DNA of 64,000 bases from Flavobacterium faecale (GTDB lineage Bacteria > Bacteroidota > Bacteroidia > Flavobacteriales > Flavobacteriaceae). How positions within the stretch are numbered: the stretch's first letter is position 1; each line of letters opens with the position of its first letter. Below the pieces are notes generated by a model. That model made no database searches. It had not been told where the DNA came from and worked only from the letters and a program-made list of their open reading frames with translations. The translations under genes and the position numbers were made by a program. This document shows, one piece after another, positions 7,556 through 16,658 of this stretch. The stretch spans positions 3,384,001-3,448,000 of the forward strand of contig NZ_CP020918.1 of assembly GCF_003076455.1 (NCBI RefSeq), written 5' to 3'.

Positions 7556-10042
7556 ATGAAAGCAAGAAAATTAATTTTAAGCACGGTAGCTTTCCTAGCT
7601 CTTTTTGTGGCGAAAAATAGTTCCGCTCAAAGCGTAGTGGATAAAAAGGGAGTACAAAATTTCAATCAGAATTGGTTGTTTAAAAAAGACACGCTACAAG
7701 GAGCTGAAAAAATTGCGTACCAAGATTCGAATTGGAAAAAAATAAATCTTCCACACGATTGGGCTATTGAAGGTCCTTTTAGTAATAAAAATAATGCTAG
7801 AACAGGTGGGTTACCCGTTCACGGAATTGCTTGGTACCGAAAACATTTTGTTGTAGATAATAAAAATAAAGGAAGTCAAATTGCCGTAGCTTTTGACGGT
7901 GTGATGAATAATGCCAAAGTGTGGATAAATGGCAATTATGTGGGAGAACGCCCGTATGGTTACATTGGTTTTGAACTTGATTTGACACCATACATTAAAT
8001 ATGGTCAAGAAAATGTTATTGCCGTACAAGTTGCACCCGAGGATTTGTCTGCTCGTTGGTATCCAGGAGCCGGAATCTATCGCAATGTGTACTTAAAAGT
8101 CAAAAATGATATTCATATTCCGCAATGGGGAACCTATATTACGACGCCAATAGTTAGCGATGCAAAAGCAACAGTGGCAATTCAAACCACTATTAAAAAT
8201 GCTGGGAATCTAAGTTCGAATGCCGTATTGGTTACAACTATCAAGAACAATAAAGGCGTTGTGGTGGCTAGTCAATCCAAAGCAATTTCTTTAGTTAAAT
8301 CTTCAGAACAAAAAGTAAGTCAAAATTTAGAGGTTTTAAAACCTGCTCGTTGGGATATACAATCTCCTACCCTATACACTTCAATTAGTCAAGTAAAAGT
8401 AAACAATCAAGTTGTTGAAGAATACCAAACTAATTTTGGAATTAGAACCATAAAATTTGATGCCAACAATGGTTTTTTATTGAATGGAAAACGAGTGCAA
8501 TTGAACGGAGTCTGTATGCATCATGATTTGGGACCTTTGGGTGCTGCCGTGAATTATCGCGCTAACGAACGCCAGATGCAAATTATGAAAAGTATGGGTA
8601 CAAATGCCTTGCGTACCAGTCATAATCCACCATCTCCAGAAATATTAGAAGTTTGTGATAAACTTGGAATCGTTGTTATTGTCGAAGCTTTTGACGAATG
8701 GCAACTCCCTAAAGTTCCCAATGGTTACAGTAAATTTTTCGATCAATGGCATGAAAAAGATTTGCGCGACATGATCAAAAGAGACCGCAACCATCCATCG
8801 GTAATCATGTGGAGTATTGGTAACGAAATTTTGGAACAAAGCAAAAAAGACGGTTGGATTTTGACCAAACACCTCAATGATATTTGCCATGACGAGGACA
8901 ATACACGTCCTACAACAGCTGGATTTAACTATTACCCACAGCCATTTATGAATAAACTAGCGTACCAAATAGATGTGGTAGGAATGAACTATTGGCCTGC
9001 TGATTACAAAGAAATCAAAGAAAAAAATCCGAATATCATTTTGTACGGATCTGAAACTTCTTCGCAAACTAGTAGCCGTGGCGTCTATCATTTACCAATT
9101 GAATTTAATGAAAAGCATGAAACCAATCAAGTTTCGAGCTATGACACCACCGTTGGTCCACCATGGGCATACGCACCCGATGTAGAATTTGAGGCTCAGG
9201 AGAAAAACCCTTTTTCGTTAGGGGAATTCATCTGGACAGGATTTGATTATTTGGGAGAACCAACACCTTATGGCGGTCGTGACAATTCGACCAATGGGTA
9301 TTGGAACAAAGATTGGCCATCACACGCCTCGTATTTTGCACCCGTAGATTTGTGTGGTTTTCCAAAAGACCGCTATTATTTATACCAAAGTCAATGGACT
9401 ACCAAACCAATGGTGCACGTTTTGCCACATTGGAATTGGGAAGGAAAAGAAGGCGACATTATTCCAGTTTACTCTTATACTAATTGTGATGAAGTGGAAT
9501 TATTTGTGAACGGAAAATCGATGGGTAAAAAAGTAAAAGGAAAAGATTTTACCGAAATCCCATCAGAATATCATGGTTTTGAAAAAGGAATGTATAAAAC
9601 AAAATACCGTTTGTCATGGAATGTGCCTTACCAACCAGGAAGTATCAAAGTTGTAGGTTACAAAAACGGAAAACAAGCTGCTGTAAAAGAAATTAAAACA
9701 GCGGGCGCTCCTGCTCTAATTAAACTTTCGGCTGATAGAAACGTGATCACCGCTGACGGAAAAGATTTATCCTTTATAACTGTTAGAATCGAAGATGCCA
9801 ACGGAAATTTATGTCCAAATGCTGATAATTTGGTGAATTTTAAAGTCGAAGGCGCAGGAATTCAAGCAGCAGTTGGTAATGGTGATGCGGCTTCATTGGC
9901 TTCTTTTCAAGCGAATAACAGCAAAGCATTCAGTGGAATGTGTTTGTTGATTGTAAAAGCGACTGACAAAAAAGGAACCATCAAAATTACTGCTACATCT
10001 AGCAATTTGAAGACAGCAGAAACCATCGTTACAACAAAATAA
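7556..10042 (+). CDS. GH2 exo-beta-galactosidase-like enzyme
   Basis: Secreted 828-aa GH2 with signal peptide 'LILSTVAFLALFVAKNSSAQ'. The sugar-binding domain (~35-185), Ig-like domain (~190-300) and TIM barrel (~300-600) are in the canonical order. Acid/base E424 lies in 'MWSIGNE' and the nucleophile is E500 in 'NIILYGSE'. A Gly/Tyr-rich barrel end and two C-terminal beta-sandwich domains follow: a DUF4982-like one ('YSYTNCDEVELFVNGKSMG') and a bacterial Ig-like one (~715-828, 'SADRNVITADGKDLSFITV'). This is the architecture of GH2 beta-galactosidases in algal galactan loci, for example the porphyran locus of Bacteroides plebeius. It heads the operon; the GH29 follows 74 bp later. It likely removes terminal beta-D-galactose from desulfated oligosaccharides in the periplasm. 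Other beta-glycosides cannot be excluded. Confidence 0.88.
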   Translation: MKARKLILSTVAFLALFVAKNSSAQSVVDKKGVQNFNQNWLFKKDTLQGAEKIAYQDSNWKKINLPHDWAIEGPFSNKNNARTGGLPVHGIAWYRKHFVVDNKNKGSQIAVAFDGVMNNAKVWINGNYVGERPYGYIGFELDLTPYIKYGQENVIAVQVAPEDLSARWYPGAGIYRNVYLKVKNDIHIPQWGTYITTPIVSDAKATVAIQTTIKNAGNLSSNAVLVTTIKNNKGVVVASQSKAISLVKSSEQKVSQNLEVLKPARWDIQSPTLYTSISQVKVNNQVVEEYQTNFGIRTIKFDANNGFLLNGKRVQLNGVCMHHDLGPLGAAVNYRANERQMQIMKSMGTNALRTSHNPPSPEILEVCDKLGIVVIVEAFDEWQLPKVPNGYSKFFDQWHEKDLRDMIKRDRNHPSVIMWSIGNEILEQSKKDGWILTKHLNDICHDEDNTRPTTAGFNYYPQPFMNKLAYQIDVVGMNYWPADYKEIKEKNPNIILYGSETSSQTSSRGVYHLPIEFNEKHETNQVSSYDTTVGPPWAYAPDVEFEAQEKNPFSLGEFIWTGFDYLGEPTPYGGRDNSTNGYWNKDWPSHASYFAPVDLCGFPKDRYYLYQSQWTTKPMVHVLPHWNWEGKEGDIIPVYSYTNCDEVELFVNGKSMGKKVKGKDFTEIPSEYHGFEKGMYKTKYRLSWNVPYQPGSIKVVGYKNGKQAAVKEIKTAGAPALIKLSADRNVITADGKDLSFITVRIEDANGNLCPNADNLVNFKVEGAGIQAAVGNGDAASLASFQANNSKAFSGMCLLIVKATDKKGTIKITATSSNLKTAETIVTTK

Positions 10043-10116
10043 TAACATACTATAACCCTTTATGGATAGGTATTCGAATCATTCGATCTCCTTGAAATAA
10101 TTCAAATATTCGATAG

Positions 10117-11688
10117 ATGAAAAAAAATAACATCAAATTGATTTGTTTGTTTGCAGCAGCCTCTTTTGGTACTGTTCAAGCTCAAAATAAATCAAAGCAA
10201 AAAACAGAAAAATTTAAACCCACTTGGGAATCGGTATCAACTGTAAAAGCAGTACCCGATTGGTTTCAAGATGCTAAATTTGGAATTTATGCGCATTGGG
10301 GCCCAGTTTCTGCCGCTTTTGAAGGATCTGATCCTAACCAATATTATGGCGGTTGGCACGGAATGGTGATGTACCAAGATGGCAAAATTGTACCTACAAA
10401 AAGTGGAAATCCTTCAACTAATTATGTGCACCACACGAGTAAATACGGTAACGTAAAAGAATTTGGGTATAAATACATTATTGAACAATTCAAGCCAACT
10501 GGTTTTGATGCAGCAAAATGGGCCGAATTGTTTAAAAAATCAGGGGCTAAATTTGCTGGTCCTGTAGCCATGCACCACGATAATTTTGCCATGTGGGACA
10601 GCAAGGCGACACGTTGGAACAGTATGAATTACGGAGGTATTGATCCATCAGCAGCCCTAAAAAAAGAAATTGAAGCTAGAGGGATGAAGTTTATGGCTTC
10701 TTTTCATCACGCTTTTACTTGGAAATATTTTGCACCAGCACATGCACATGGCGGTATAGATCCAAAAGATTATGATTTGTACACCAGTCCACATTCCTTA
10801 GAATCTAATACACCTGACGATCGTTTTTATAAAGAATGGTGGGCAAAATTAAAGGAATATATTGATGTTTATCAGCCAGATTTAATTTGGTTTGATTGGT
10901 GGTTAGAAAATATGACGGAAGAAAGCCGACTTAAATTTTTATCCTACTATTATAACAAAGGAATTGAATGGAATAAAGAAGTAGGAGTTGCTTACAAAGA
11001 AAGTACCTTTACTTTGGACACTGCAATCAAAGATTACGAACGAGGAAGACCCAACCAACCCAAAAATCCAACTTGGTTGACAGATACATCTCCAGGAGCC
11101 TGGTTTTATAGACCGAATGCGCAGTTTAAATCACCTAACGAATTGGTGGATGTTTTGGTAGATATCGTTTCCAAAAACGGGGTTATGTTGCTTAATGTAC
11201 CACCAGATCCAAACGGAACTATCCCACCAGTAATGGAAAATTTATTGACCGATATGGGACAATGGTTGGAAGTGAATGGTGACGCGATTTATGGTACACG
11301 TCCTTGGATTATTTTTGGCGAAGGCCCAAATAGATTGCCAGAAGGTGGTCATAAAGTGGAAGAAAAAAACAAGATAGAATATTCGAATAAAGACATTCGA
11401 TTCACAAAAAAATCAGATAAAGAATTTTACGCCATTGTGTTGGATAAACCAGTGGGTAAAATTGTAATCAAATCTTTGAGTACACAAATAGGTGTTTTAA
11501 ATTCGAAAATAGAAAATATAACACTTTTAGGTAGTGACGAAAAGATTAAATGGGTACGCAATGAAGAAGGATTGGTTATCACTGCTCCCAAATCATACCC
11601 ATCTGATTATGCACATTCTTTCAAAATTAAAATGGAAGGCTATCAAGAAAATAATATTGGTGGTGCTGTTGATGCTCATAAAGATTAA
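10117..11688 (+). CDS. GH29 alpha-L-fucosidase-family enzyme (candidate alpha-L-galactosidase)
   Basis: A 523-aa GH29 with a signal peptide ending 'GTVQAQ'. The barrel motifs are intact: 'FGIYAHWGP' (H60-W-G), 'AMHHDNFAMWDS' (H153-H154-D155) and the nucleophile D260 in 'PDLIWFDWW'. Position 261 onward reads WW where classical fucosidases usually have G(G/N). The C-terminal beta-sandwich spans ~400-510. In the porphyran pathway a GH29 removes alpha-L-galactose, which is fucose with a 6-hydroxyl, after a 6-sulfatase has acted. Here it lies between a GH2 and two sulfatases in one operon, matching that logic. That function is an inference from context; fucose release is the alternative. The gap to the next gene is 16 bp. 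Confidence 0.85.
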   Translation: MKKNNIKLICLFAAASFGTVQAQNKSKQKTEKFKPTWESVSTVKAVPDWFQDAKFGIYAHWGPVSAAFEGSDPNQYYGGWHGMVMYQDGKIVPTKSGNPSTNYVHHTSKYGNVKEFGYKYIIEQFKPTGFDAAKWAELFKKSGAKFAGPVAMHHDNFAMWDSKATRWNSMNYGGIDPSAALKKEIEARGMKFMASFHHAFTWKYFAPAHAHGGIDPKDYDLYTSPHSLESNTPDDRFYKEWWAKLKEYIDVYQPDLIWFDWWLENMTEESRLKFLSYYYNKGIEWNKEVGVAYKESTFTLDTAIKDYERGRPNQPKNPTWLTDTSPGAWFYRPNAQFKSPNELVDVLVDIVSKNGVMLLNVPPDPNGTIPPVMENLLTDMGQWLEVNGDAIYGTRPWIIFGEGPNRLPEGGHKVEEKNKIEYSNKDIRFTKKSDKEFYAIVLDKPVGKIVIKSLSTQIGVLNSKIENITLLGSDEKIKWVRNEEGLVITAPKSYPSDYAHSFKIKMEGYQENNIGGAVDAHKD

Positions 11689-11704
11689 GTTTTAAAATAA
11701 AAAA

Positions 11705-13363
11705 ATGATAAAGAAATTTGTAACCCTGGCTGTTGTTTTTCATTCGATGCTCAGCATTAGCGCCCAACAGCGTCCTAACATCATATTTGTATTGACGGAT
11801 GATCAATCATATGAATTAATGGGCAGTTCTGGACGAAATAATATTATTCAGACGCCCAATTTAGATAAAATGGCGCAAGACGGAATCTTGTTTACCAATG
11901 CGCATGTGTCGACCGCGATCTGTACGCCATCTCGTGTATGTATATTGCTAAGCCAATACGAACGCAAGCATGGAGTAAACTTTAATTCGGGCACTAGCGT
12001 TTCAGACAAAGCTTGGGAGAGTTCGTACCCCGTAGTAATGCGTGCAAACGGTTATTACACAGGGTGGATTGGCAAAAATCATTCGCCTATAGGTCAAGGA
12101 GGTTACAGTAGTGGTCTCATCGAGAAAAGCTTTGATTACTGGTACTCAAATCACACGCATGTAGGCTTTTATCCAAAAGAAATTAGTGATATTTATAATG
12201 ATGCAATCGCTTTTACACAACCCGAAATTATCAATGAAGGGGTAAATGATTTTCTAGATCCTAACGAAAGAAAATTAAAAGGAGCTGTCCATTTTATCAC
12301 CAACAGACCTGCTGACAAGCCTTTTATGTTGTCCATAAATTTCAATTTACCACACGGATCAAGTACGCGTGAAATGAAATCAAAATCGACAGATGATGCC
12401 ATTTACCGTACTTTGTATCGTGATTTAGACATTCCGCTACCACCGAATTATGTGGCTAGAGCAGACATTAAAAACCCAAAGTTACCAAAAGATCTTTGGC
12501 ATGCTGATGATCGTCAAGAAGGATACAATTATGTTGATAAACCTGATACTGCCAGAGAACGAGCGATACGCGAAATGCAAGCCGTAACAGGAATTGACCG
12601 CATGGTTGGAAATTTAAGAAAGAAATTGCAAGACCTTAAAATCGATAAAAACACTATTATCATTTTTACCTCTGACCATGGACTGTTTGGTGGCGAATTT
12701 GGTTTGGGAGGAAAAGCAACTTGTTACGAAAAAAATACTCATATTCCGTTTATAGTTTACGATCCAACAGCGCCCAAAAAGGCACATGGAGTGGTTAGTG
12801 ATGCTTTAATTCAAACAGTAGACATCGCTCCTACTATGCTCGCTATGGCAGGAATAAAAATACCTACTACTTTTCAAGGAAAAGATATATCGGCCATAAT
12901 TAAAGGTGATTTAAAAGATATTAGATCGTACTCTTATTCAGAGAATTTATGGTCAACAACATTTGGTAATCCTCGTTGTGAATCCATTCAAGACAAGCGC
13001 TGGAAGTACATTCGATACTACAAAAATGATAATTTTTCGGCAGTGAAATTGATTAAGTACGGAAAAGAAATGGGAATAAGCCAAAAAGAGATGTTGTATA
13101 ATTTACATGATCCAGAGATGGCTCTTTACCGTGATTACATTGACTCCCCTCTTAATGGCGAAGAACCGGTCTATGAAGAATTATATGATTTAAAGAATGA
13201 TCCTTTCGAAGCAAAAAATTTAATTAAAGAAAATATTCCTCCTGCTATACTTGACAATCTCAAAAAACAGTGGAAAATTGCCATTACAAATGCTCGTGGA
13301 CAAGGGAAACCAGAAGTCTATCGTTACACTGATGATGTATTTCCTGGTGGTTCAAAAGAATAG
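11705..13363 (+). CDS. S1 sulfatase (tandem copy 1)
   Basis: Formylglycine sulfatase of 552 aa with signal peptide ending 'LSISAQ'. The metal-binding start 'PNIIFVLTDDQS' (two Asp), the maturation motif C73-T-P-S-R and the 'FTSDHG' segment of the active site are all present. It is closely similar over its whole length to the next gene: shared 'YERKHGVNFNSGTS', 'SFDYWY', 'RKLKGA' and 'PEVYRYT'. The pair therefore arose by tandem duplication and may act on neighbouring positions of the same sulfated sugar. It sits in the GH2-GH29 operon, so an alpha-L-galactose-6-sulfate or beta-galactose sulfate target is plausible but unproven. Periplasmic. The next gene starts 25 bp downstream. Confidence 0.92.
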   Translation: MIKKFVTLAVVFHSMLSISAQQRPNIIFVLTDDQSYELMGSSGRNNIIQTPNLDKMAQDGILFTNAHVSTAICTPSRVCILLSQYERKHGVNFNSGTSVSDKAWESSYPVVMRANGYYTGWIGKNHSPIGQGGYSSGLIEKSFDYWYSNHTHVGFYPKEISDIYNDAIAFTQPEIINEGVNDFLDPNERKLKGAVHFITNRPADKPFMLSINFNLPHGSSTREMKSKSTDDAIYRTLYRDLDIPLPPNYVARADIKNPKLPKDLWHADDRQEGYNYVDKPDTARERAIREMQAVTGIDRMVGNLRKKLQDLKIDKNTIIIFTSDHGLFGGEFGLGGKATCYEKNTHIPFIVYDPTAPKKAHGVVSDALIQTVDIAPTMLAMAGIKIPTTFQGKDISAIIKGDLKDIRSYSYSENLWSTTFGNPRCESIQDKRWKYIRYYKNDNFSAVKLIKYGKEMGISQKEMLYNLHDPEMALYRDYIDSPLNGEEPVYEELYDLKNDPFEAKNLIKENIPPAILDNLKKQWKIAITNARGQGKPEVYRYTDDVFPGGSKE

Positions 13364-13388
13364 AAAAATTATATATTATATTAAGATA

Positions 13389-15041
13389 ATGAAAAAGCAA
13401 ATTATAACTCTTGCATTGATGCTTCAAGGCATGCTTGGACTTTCGGCTCAAGATCGTCCAAATATTGTATTCGTCCTAACCGATGATCAATCCTATGAAC
13501 TGTTAGGTTGTACGAGTAACACTATTGTACAAACACCAAACATTGATCAATTGGCTTCAGAAGGAATTTTGTTTACCAATGCCCATGTAACGAGCGCCAT
13601 ATGTACGCCTAGTAGAGTCTCTATGTTATTGGGGCAATATGAGCGCAAACACGGTGTTAATTTCAACTCAGGCACAAGCATATCCGACAAAGGTTGGGAA
13701 GGCTCCTACCCTATGATCATGCGAGCAAACGGCTATTATACAGGTTGGGTTGGAAAAAATCATGCACCTATAGGTAAAGGTGGTTATGATAGTGGTGTCA
13801 TGGAAAAAAGTTTTGATTATTGGTATGCTGGACATGGTCACTTGGGTTTTTATCCAAAAGATAGACATGCCATTTTTAACGATGCTATCGCTTTTACCCA
13901 ACCTGAAATCATCAATGAAGGAGTGAATGAATTTTTAGATCCTAACGAAAGAAAATTAAAAGGTGCCCTACATTTTTTGGAAAACAGACCGATGGACAAA
14001 CCTTTTATGCTATCTATCAATTTCAATTTACCACATGGTGCGAGTACAAGCACCATGAAACTGAAACCAACAGATGATGCTATTTATAGAACGTTGTACC
14101 GAGATATAGACATTCCGTTGCCACCTAATTATATTGCCAGAGCTGATATAAAAATGCCAAAACTACCTGCCGATTTATTACATGCCGAAGATCGTCAAGA
14201 TGGATACAACTACGTTGACACTCCTGCTGCAAAAAAAGAAAGATACATTCGCGAAATGGAAGCTATGACAGGTATGGATCGCTTAGTAGGTAATTTAAGA
14301 AAAAAATTAAAAGACTTAAAAATTGATAAAAATACAGTAATCATCTTCACATCCGACCATGGATTATTTGGTGGTGAGCAAGGACTTGGAGGTAAATCAC
14401 TATGTTATGAAAAAACAACCCATGTGCCAATTATTGTGTTCGACCCAAAAGCTCGCAGAAAAGCTAGAGGATTAAGAAGTGATGCCTTAGTACAAACCAT
14501 AGATATTGCCCCTACTATGTTGTCGATGGCGGGTATAAAAATTCCTGACACGTTTCAAGGAAAAGATATTACAAACCTAATAAAAGGAAAAAAAGAAGCT
14601 GTTCGCAACTACGTTTATACCGAAAATTTGTGGTCTACACATTTTGGAAATCCTCGTTGTGAATCGGTACAAGACCAACAATGGAAATACATTCGATATT
14701 ATAAAAACAATAATTTTTCGGCTCGAAAAGAAATCAAATATGCCAAAGAATTAGGTATGAATGTTAATGAGATGCTATACAAAATGCATGATCCCGAAAT
14801 TGCTATTTACCGTGATTACATCGATTCACCATTGAACGGCGAAATGCCAGTTTATGAAGAGTTGTATGATTTGAAAAATGATCCTTTTGAATTGCACAAT
14901 TTGGTCGCAGAAAAGAAAAATGCCACTATTTTGGACAACTTAAAAAAACAGTGGAAAATCGAAATCAAGAATGCTCGAGGCGAAGGGAAACCAGAAGTAT
15001 ACCGATATACTAATGATTTGTACCCTGACGGAGAGCATTAA
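13389..15041 (+). CDS. S1 sulfatase (tandem copy 2)
   Basis: Tandem paralogue of the preceding sulfatase, 550 aa. The frame is open further upstream, to 13251, overlapping the previous gene. The ATG at 13389 is chosen because it opens into a normal signal peptide ('MKKQIITLALMLQGMLGLSAQ') and leaves a 25-bp gap. Key residues: 'PNIVFVLTDDQS', C72-T-P-S-R for formylglycine formation, and 'FTSDHGLFGG'. Differences from copy 1 cluster after residue ~150 and near 'MEAMTGMD', where substrate-contacting loops may lie. Fourth gene of the operon; the GH28-like gene begins 41 bp after it. Family certain, regiospecificity unknown. Confidence 0.92.
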   Translation: MKKQIITLALMLQGMLGLSAQDRPNIVFVLTDDQSYELLGCTSNTIVQTPNIDQLASEGILFTNAHVTSAICTPSRVSMLLGQYERKHGVNFNSGTSISDKGWEGSYPMIMRANGYYTGWVGKNHAPIGKGGYDSGVMEKSFDYWYAGHGHLGFYPKDRHAIFNDAIAFTQPEIINEGVNEFLDPNERKLKGALHFLENRPMDKPFMLSINFNLPHGASTSTMKLKPTDDAIYRTLYRDIDIPLPPNYIARADIKMPKLPADLLHAEDRQDGYNYVDTPAAKKERYIREMEAMTGMDRLVGNLRKKLKDLKIDKNTVIIFTSDHGLFGGEQGLGGKSLCYEKTTHVPIIVFDPKARRKARGLRSDALVQTIDIAPTMLSMAGIKIPDTFQGKDITNLIKGKKEAVRNYVYTENLWSTHFGNPRCESVQDQQWKYIRYYKNNNFSARKEIKYAKELGMNVNEMLYKMHDPEIAIYRDYIDSPLNGEMPVYEELYDLKNDPFELHNLVAEKKNATILDNLKKQWKIEIKNARGEGKPEVYRYTNDLYPDGEH

Positions 15042-15082
15042 TTTTTCTTAGATTGAATGAAAGGTTTTAAAATATAAAAATC

Positions 15083-16447
15083 ATGAAAAAAATTGCCTTC
15101 TTCCTATTATTACTTTCAAGCTCCATCTATGCTAAGGATTACAATGTCCTTACTTTTGGAGCCAAAGGTGATGGTGAAACGATCGATACACAAGCCGTAC
15201 AAAGAGCCATTGACTTATGCAGTGGCGAAGGCGGTGGCCGTGTAATTATTCCAGCGGGCAAAAAAGTGATGATAGGTACTATTTATCTAAAAGATTTTGT
15301 AACACTATATCTTGAAAATGGAGCTGTTTTGTTGGGAAGTCCTAATTATGCAGATTATACGACCGATACACACAAAAACACCTATAAAAACGAACCTCAT
15401 ATGGATCGTTGTTTGATTTTTGCTCGTGATGCAAAATCATTTTCTATCGAAGGAAAAGGAACGATTGACGCCAACGGTCATCCTAAAAATTTTACTAAAG
15501 AAAAAGGAGGACGTCCAATGATGTTGCGCTTTATGAACTGCAATGATATCAGTGTGAGAGATGTTACCCTAATCAACCCTGCAGCTTGGACTTCGGCTTG
15601 GTTGTATTGCAACGAAATTGTGGTAGACGGAATCAAAATCATCAGCAGAGTCAATCATAACGGGGATGGTTTGGATTTTGATGGTTGTACCAATGTGCGC
15701 GTTTCTAATTCGTCATTTGATACCAGCGACGATTCTATTTGTTTACAGACTTCAAGACCTGACAAACCTTGCAAAGACATTACGATTACCAATTGTGTGT
15801 TTACAAGCAAATGGGCAGCCATGCGTTTTGGTTTGGCTTCGCGAGGCGATTTTGAATCGGTAACAGTGAGCAATTGTACTTTTCATGATATCTTAGATTC
15901 GGGATTAAAAATCCAAATGAATGAAGGCGGTACAATGAAAAACATGATTTTTTCGAATATCGTCATGAAGAATGTCCCCCGCCCTATTTTCATGACTTTT
16001 TGCCAACAACGTGCAGGTGTAGATTCCCCTGAGCAATTGGCTCCCATGAAAGCAATGCAGGGATTTATTTTCGAAAATATTATAGTAGACAATAGAGAAT
16101 TAGATAAAAATTCAGTTCTCTTTTTAACTGGAATGCCCAATCATTATATTCAGGACATTCAGCTAAAAAACATTCAAATCACAGTCTCTGGTGGCGGTAC
16201 CAAAGGCGATGCTGCTCTTAAAAACATCAAAGAATTTACTCTAGAAACTCTAGGAGACTGGTGGCCTGAATTTAGTAAAGTAGGTACTTTACCCGCAAGC
16301 GGAATCTATGCTAGACACATTGATGGTTTGTTTATTGAAAACGTCAGCGTAAACACTATTAGCAAAGACGAACGTTTACCCATCGTTTTTGATGATGTTT
16401 TAAACAGCGAAATAGAATCAGTCTTTTTGAATCGAAAGAAACAATAA
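15083..16447 (+). CDS. GH28-like right-handed beta-helix glycosidase with altered active site
   Basis: A 454-aa secreted parallel beta-helix protein (signal peptide 'MKKIAFFLLLLSSSIYA'). It has the Pectate_lyase_3-type opening 'DYNVLTFGAKGDGETIDTQAVQRAID' and GH28 landmarks: 'NPAAWTSAW', 'NHNGDGLDFDGC' (D195, corresponding to NTDG) and 'FDTSDDSICL' (D216-D217). The three catalytic aspartates of GH28 are thus kept. The usual GHG histidine motif is replaced by 'RFGLASRG' and the RIK motif by 'SGLKIQ', so ordinary polygalacturonase activity is unlikely. Last gene of the operon, with a strong terminator 7 bp downstream. It may hydrolyse an alpha-linked galactose, galactose-sulfate or anhydrogalactose bond. 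That is inference from context. Confidence 0.8.
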   Translation: MKKIAFFLLLLSSSIYAKDYNVLTFGAKGDGETIDTQAVQRAIDLCSGEGGGRVIIPAGKKVMIGTIYLKDFVTLYLENGAVLLGSPNYADYTTDTHKNTYKNEPHMDRCLIFARDAKSFSIEGKGTIDANGHPKNFTKEKGGRPMMLRFMNCNDISVRDVTLINPAAWTSAWLYCNEIVVDGIKIISRVNHNGDGLDFDGCTNVRVSNSSFDTSDDSICLQTSRPDKPCKDITITNCVFTSKWAAMRFGLASRGDFESVTVSNCTFHDILDSGLKIQMNEGGTMKNMIFSNIVMKNVPRPIFMTFCQQRAGVDSPEQLAPMKAMQGFIFENIIVDNRELDKNSVLFLTGMPNHYIQDIQLKNIQITVSGGGTKGDAALKNIKEFTLETLGDWWPEFSKVGTLPASGIYARHIDGLFIENVSVNTISKDERLPIVFDDVLNSEIESVFLNRKKQ

Positions 16448-16453
16448 AGCTTA

Positions 16454-16497
16454 AACCATAAAAAAAGAGAACTAAACGTTCTCTTTTTTTTATGGTT
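16454..16497 (+). terminator. intrinsic terminator of the GH2-GH28 operon
   Basis: Nearly perfect 19-bp stem (16454-16472 with 16478-16497, one extra T on the right arm), 5-nt loop, with an A-tract and T-tract inside the arms. Bidirectional by appearance. Confidence 0.85.
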
Positions 16498-16545
16498 ATA
16501 ACGCATCTCGTGATATAACTATTTCGCTAGTGCTTGACACCGATT

Positions 16546-16626
16546 TGTAAACGTTACGTAATTGTTGGTCATAAAGTACATGGATACGCAATGCGGCAAC
16601 GCAGCAGATAGAAGTACAAACGAGCA
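16546..16626 (+). repeat. cassette-border repeat, copy 1
   Basis: Diverged copy of the sequence at 20497-20576. Shared blocks, in order: 'AAACGTTACG' versus 'AAACGCTACG', 'TGGTCATAA-GTA-AT', and 'ACAAACGAGC'. It lies between the end of the sugar-degradation operon and the accessory genes. Confidence 0.6.
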
Positions 16627-16658
16627 CAAGTTTGTATTTCCGTTTTACTTTAATTATT

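Noticed and set aside
13251..13388. N-terminal extension of the second tandem sulfatase
   Set aside because: It overlaps the previous gene in another frame and precedes a perfect signal peptide starting at 13389.
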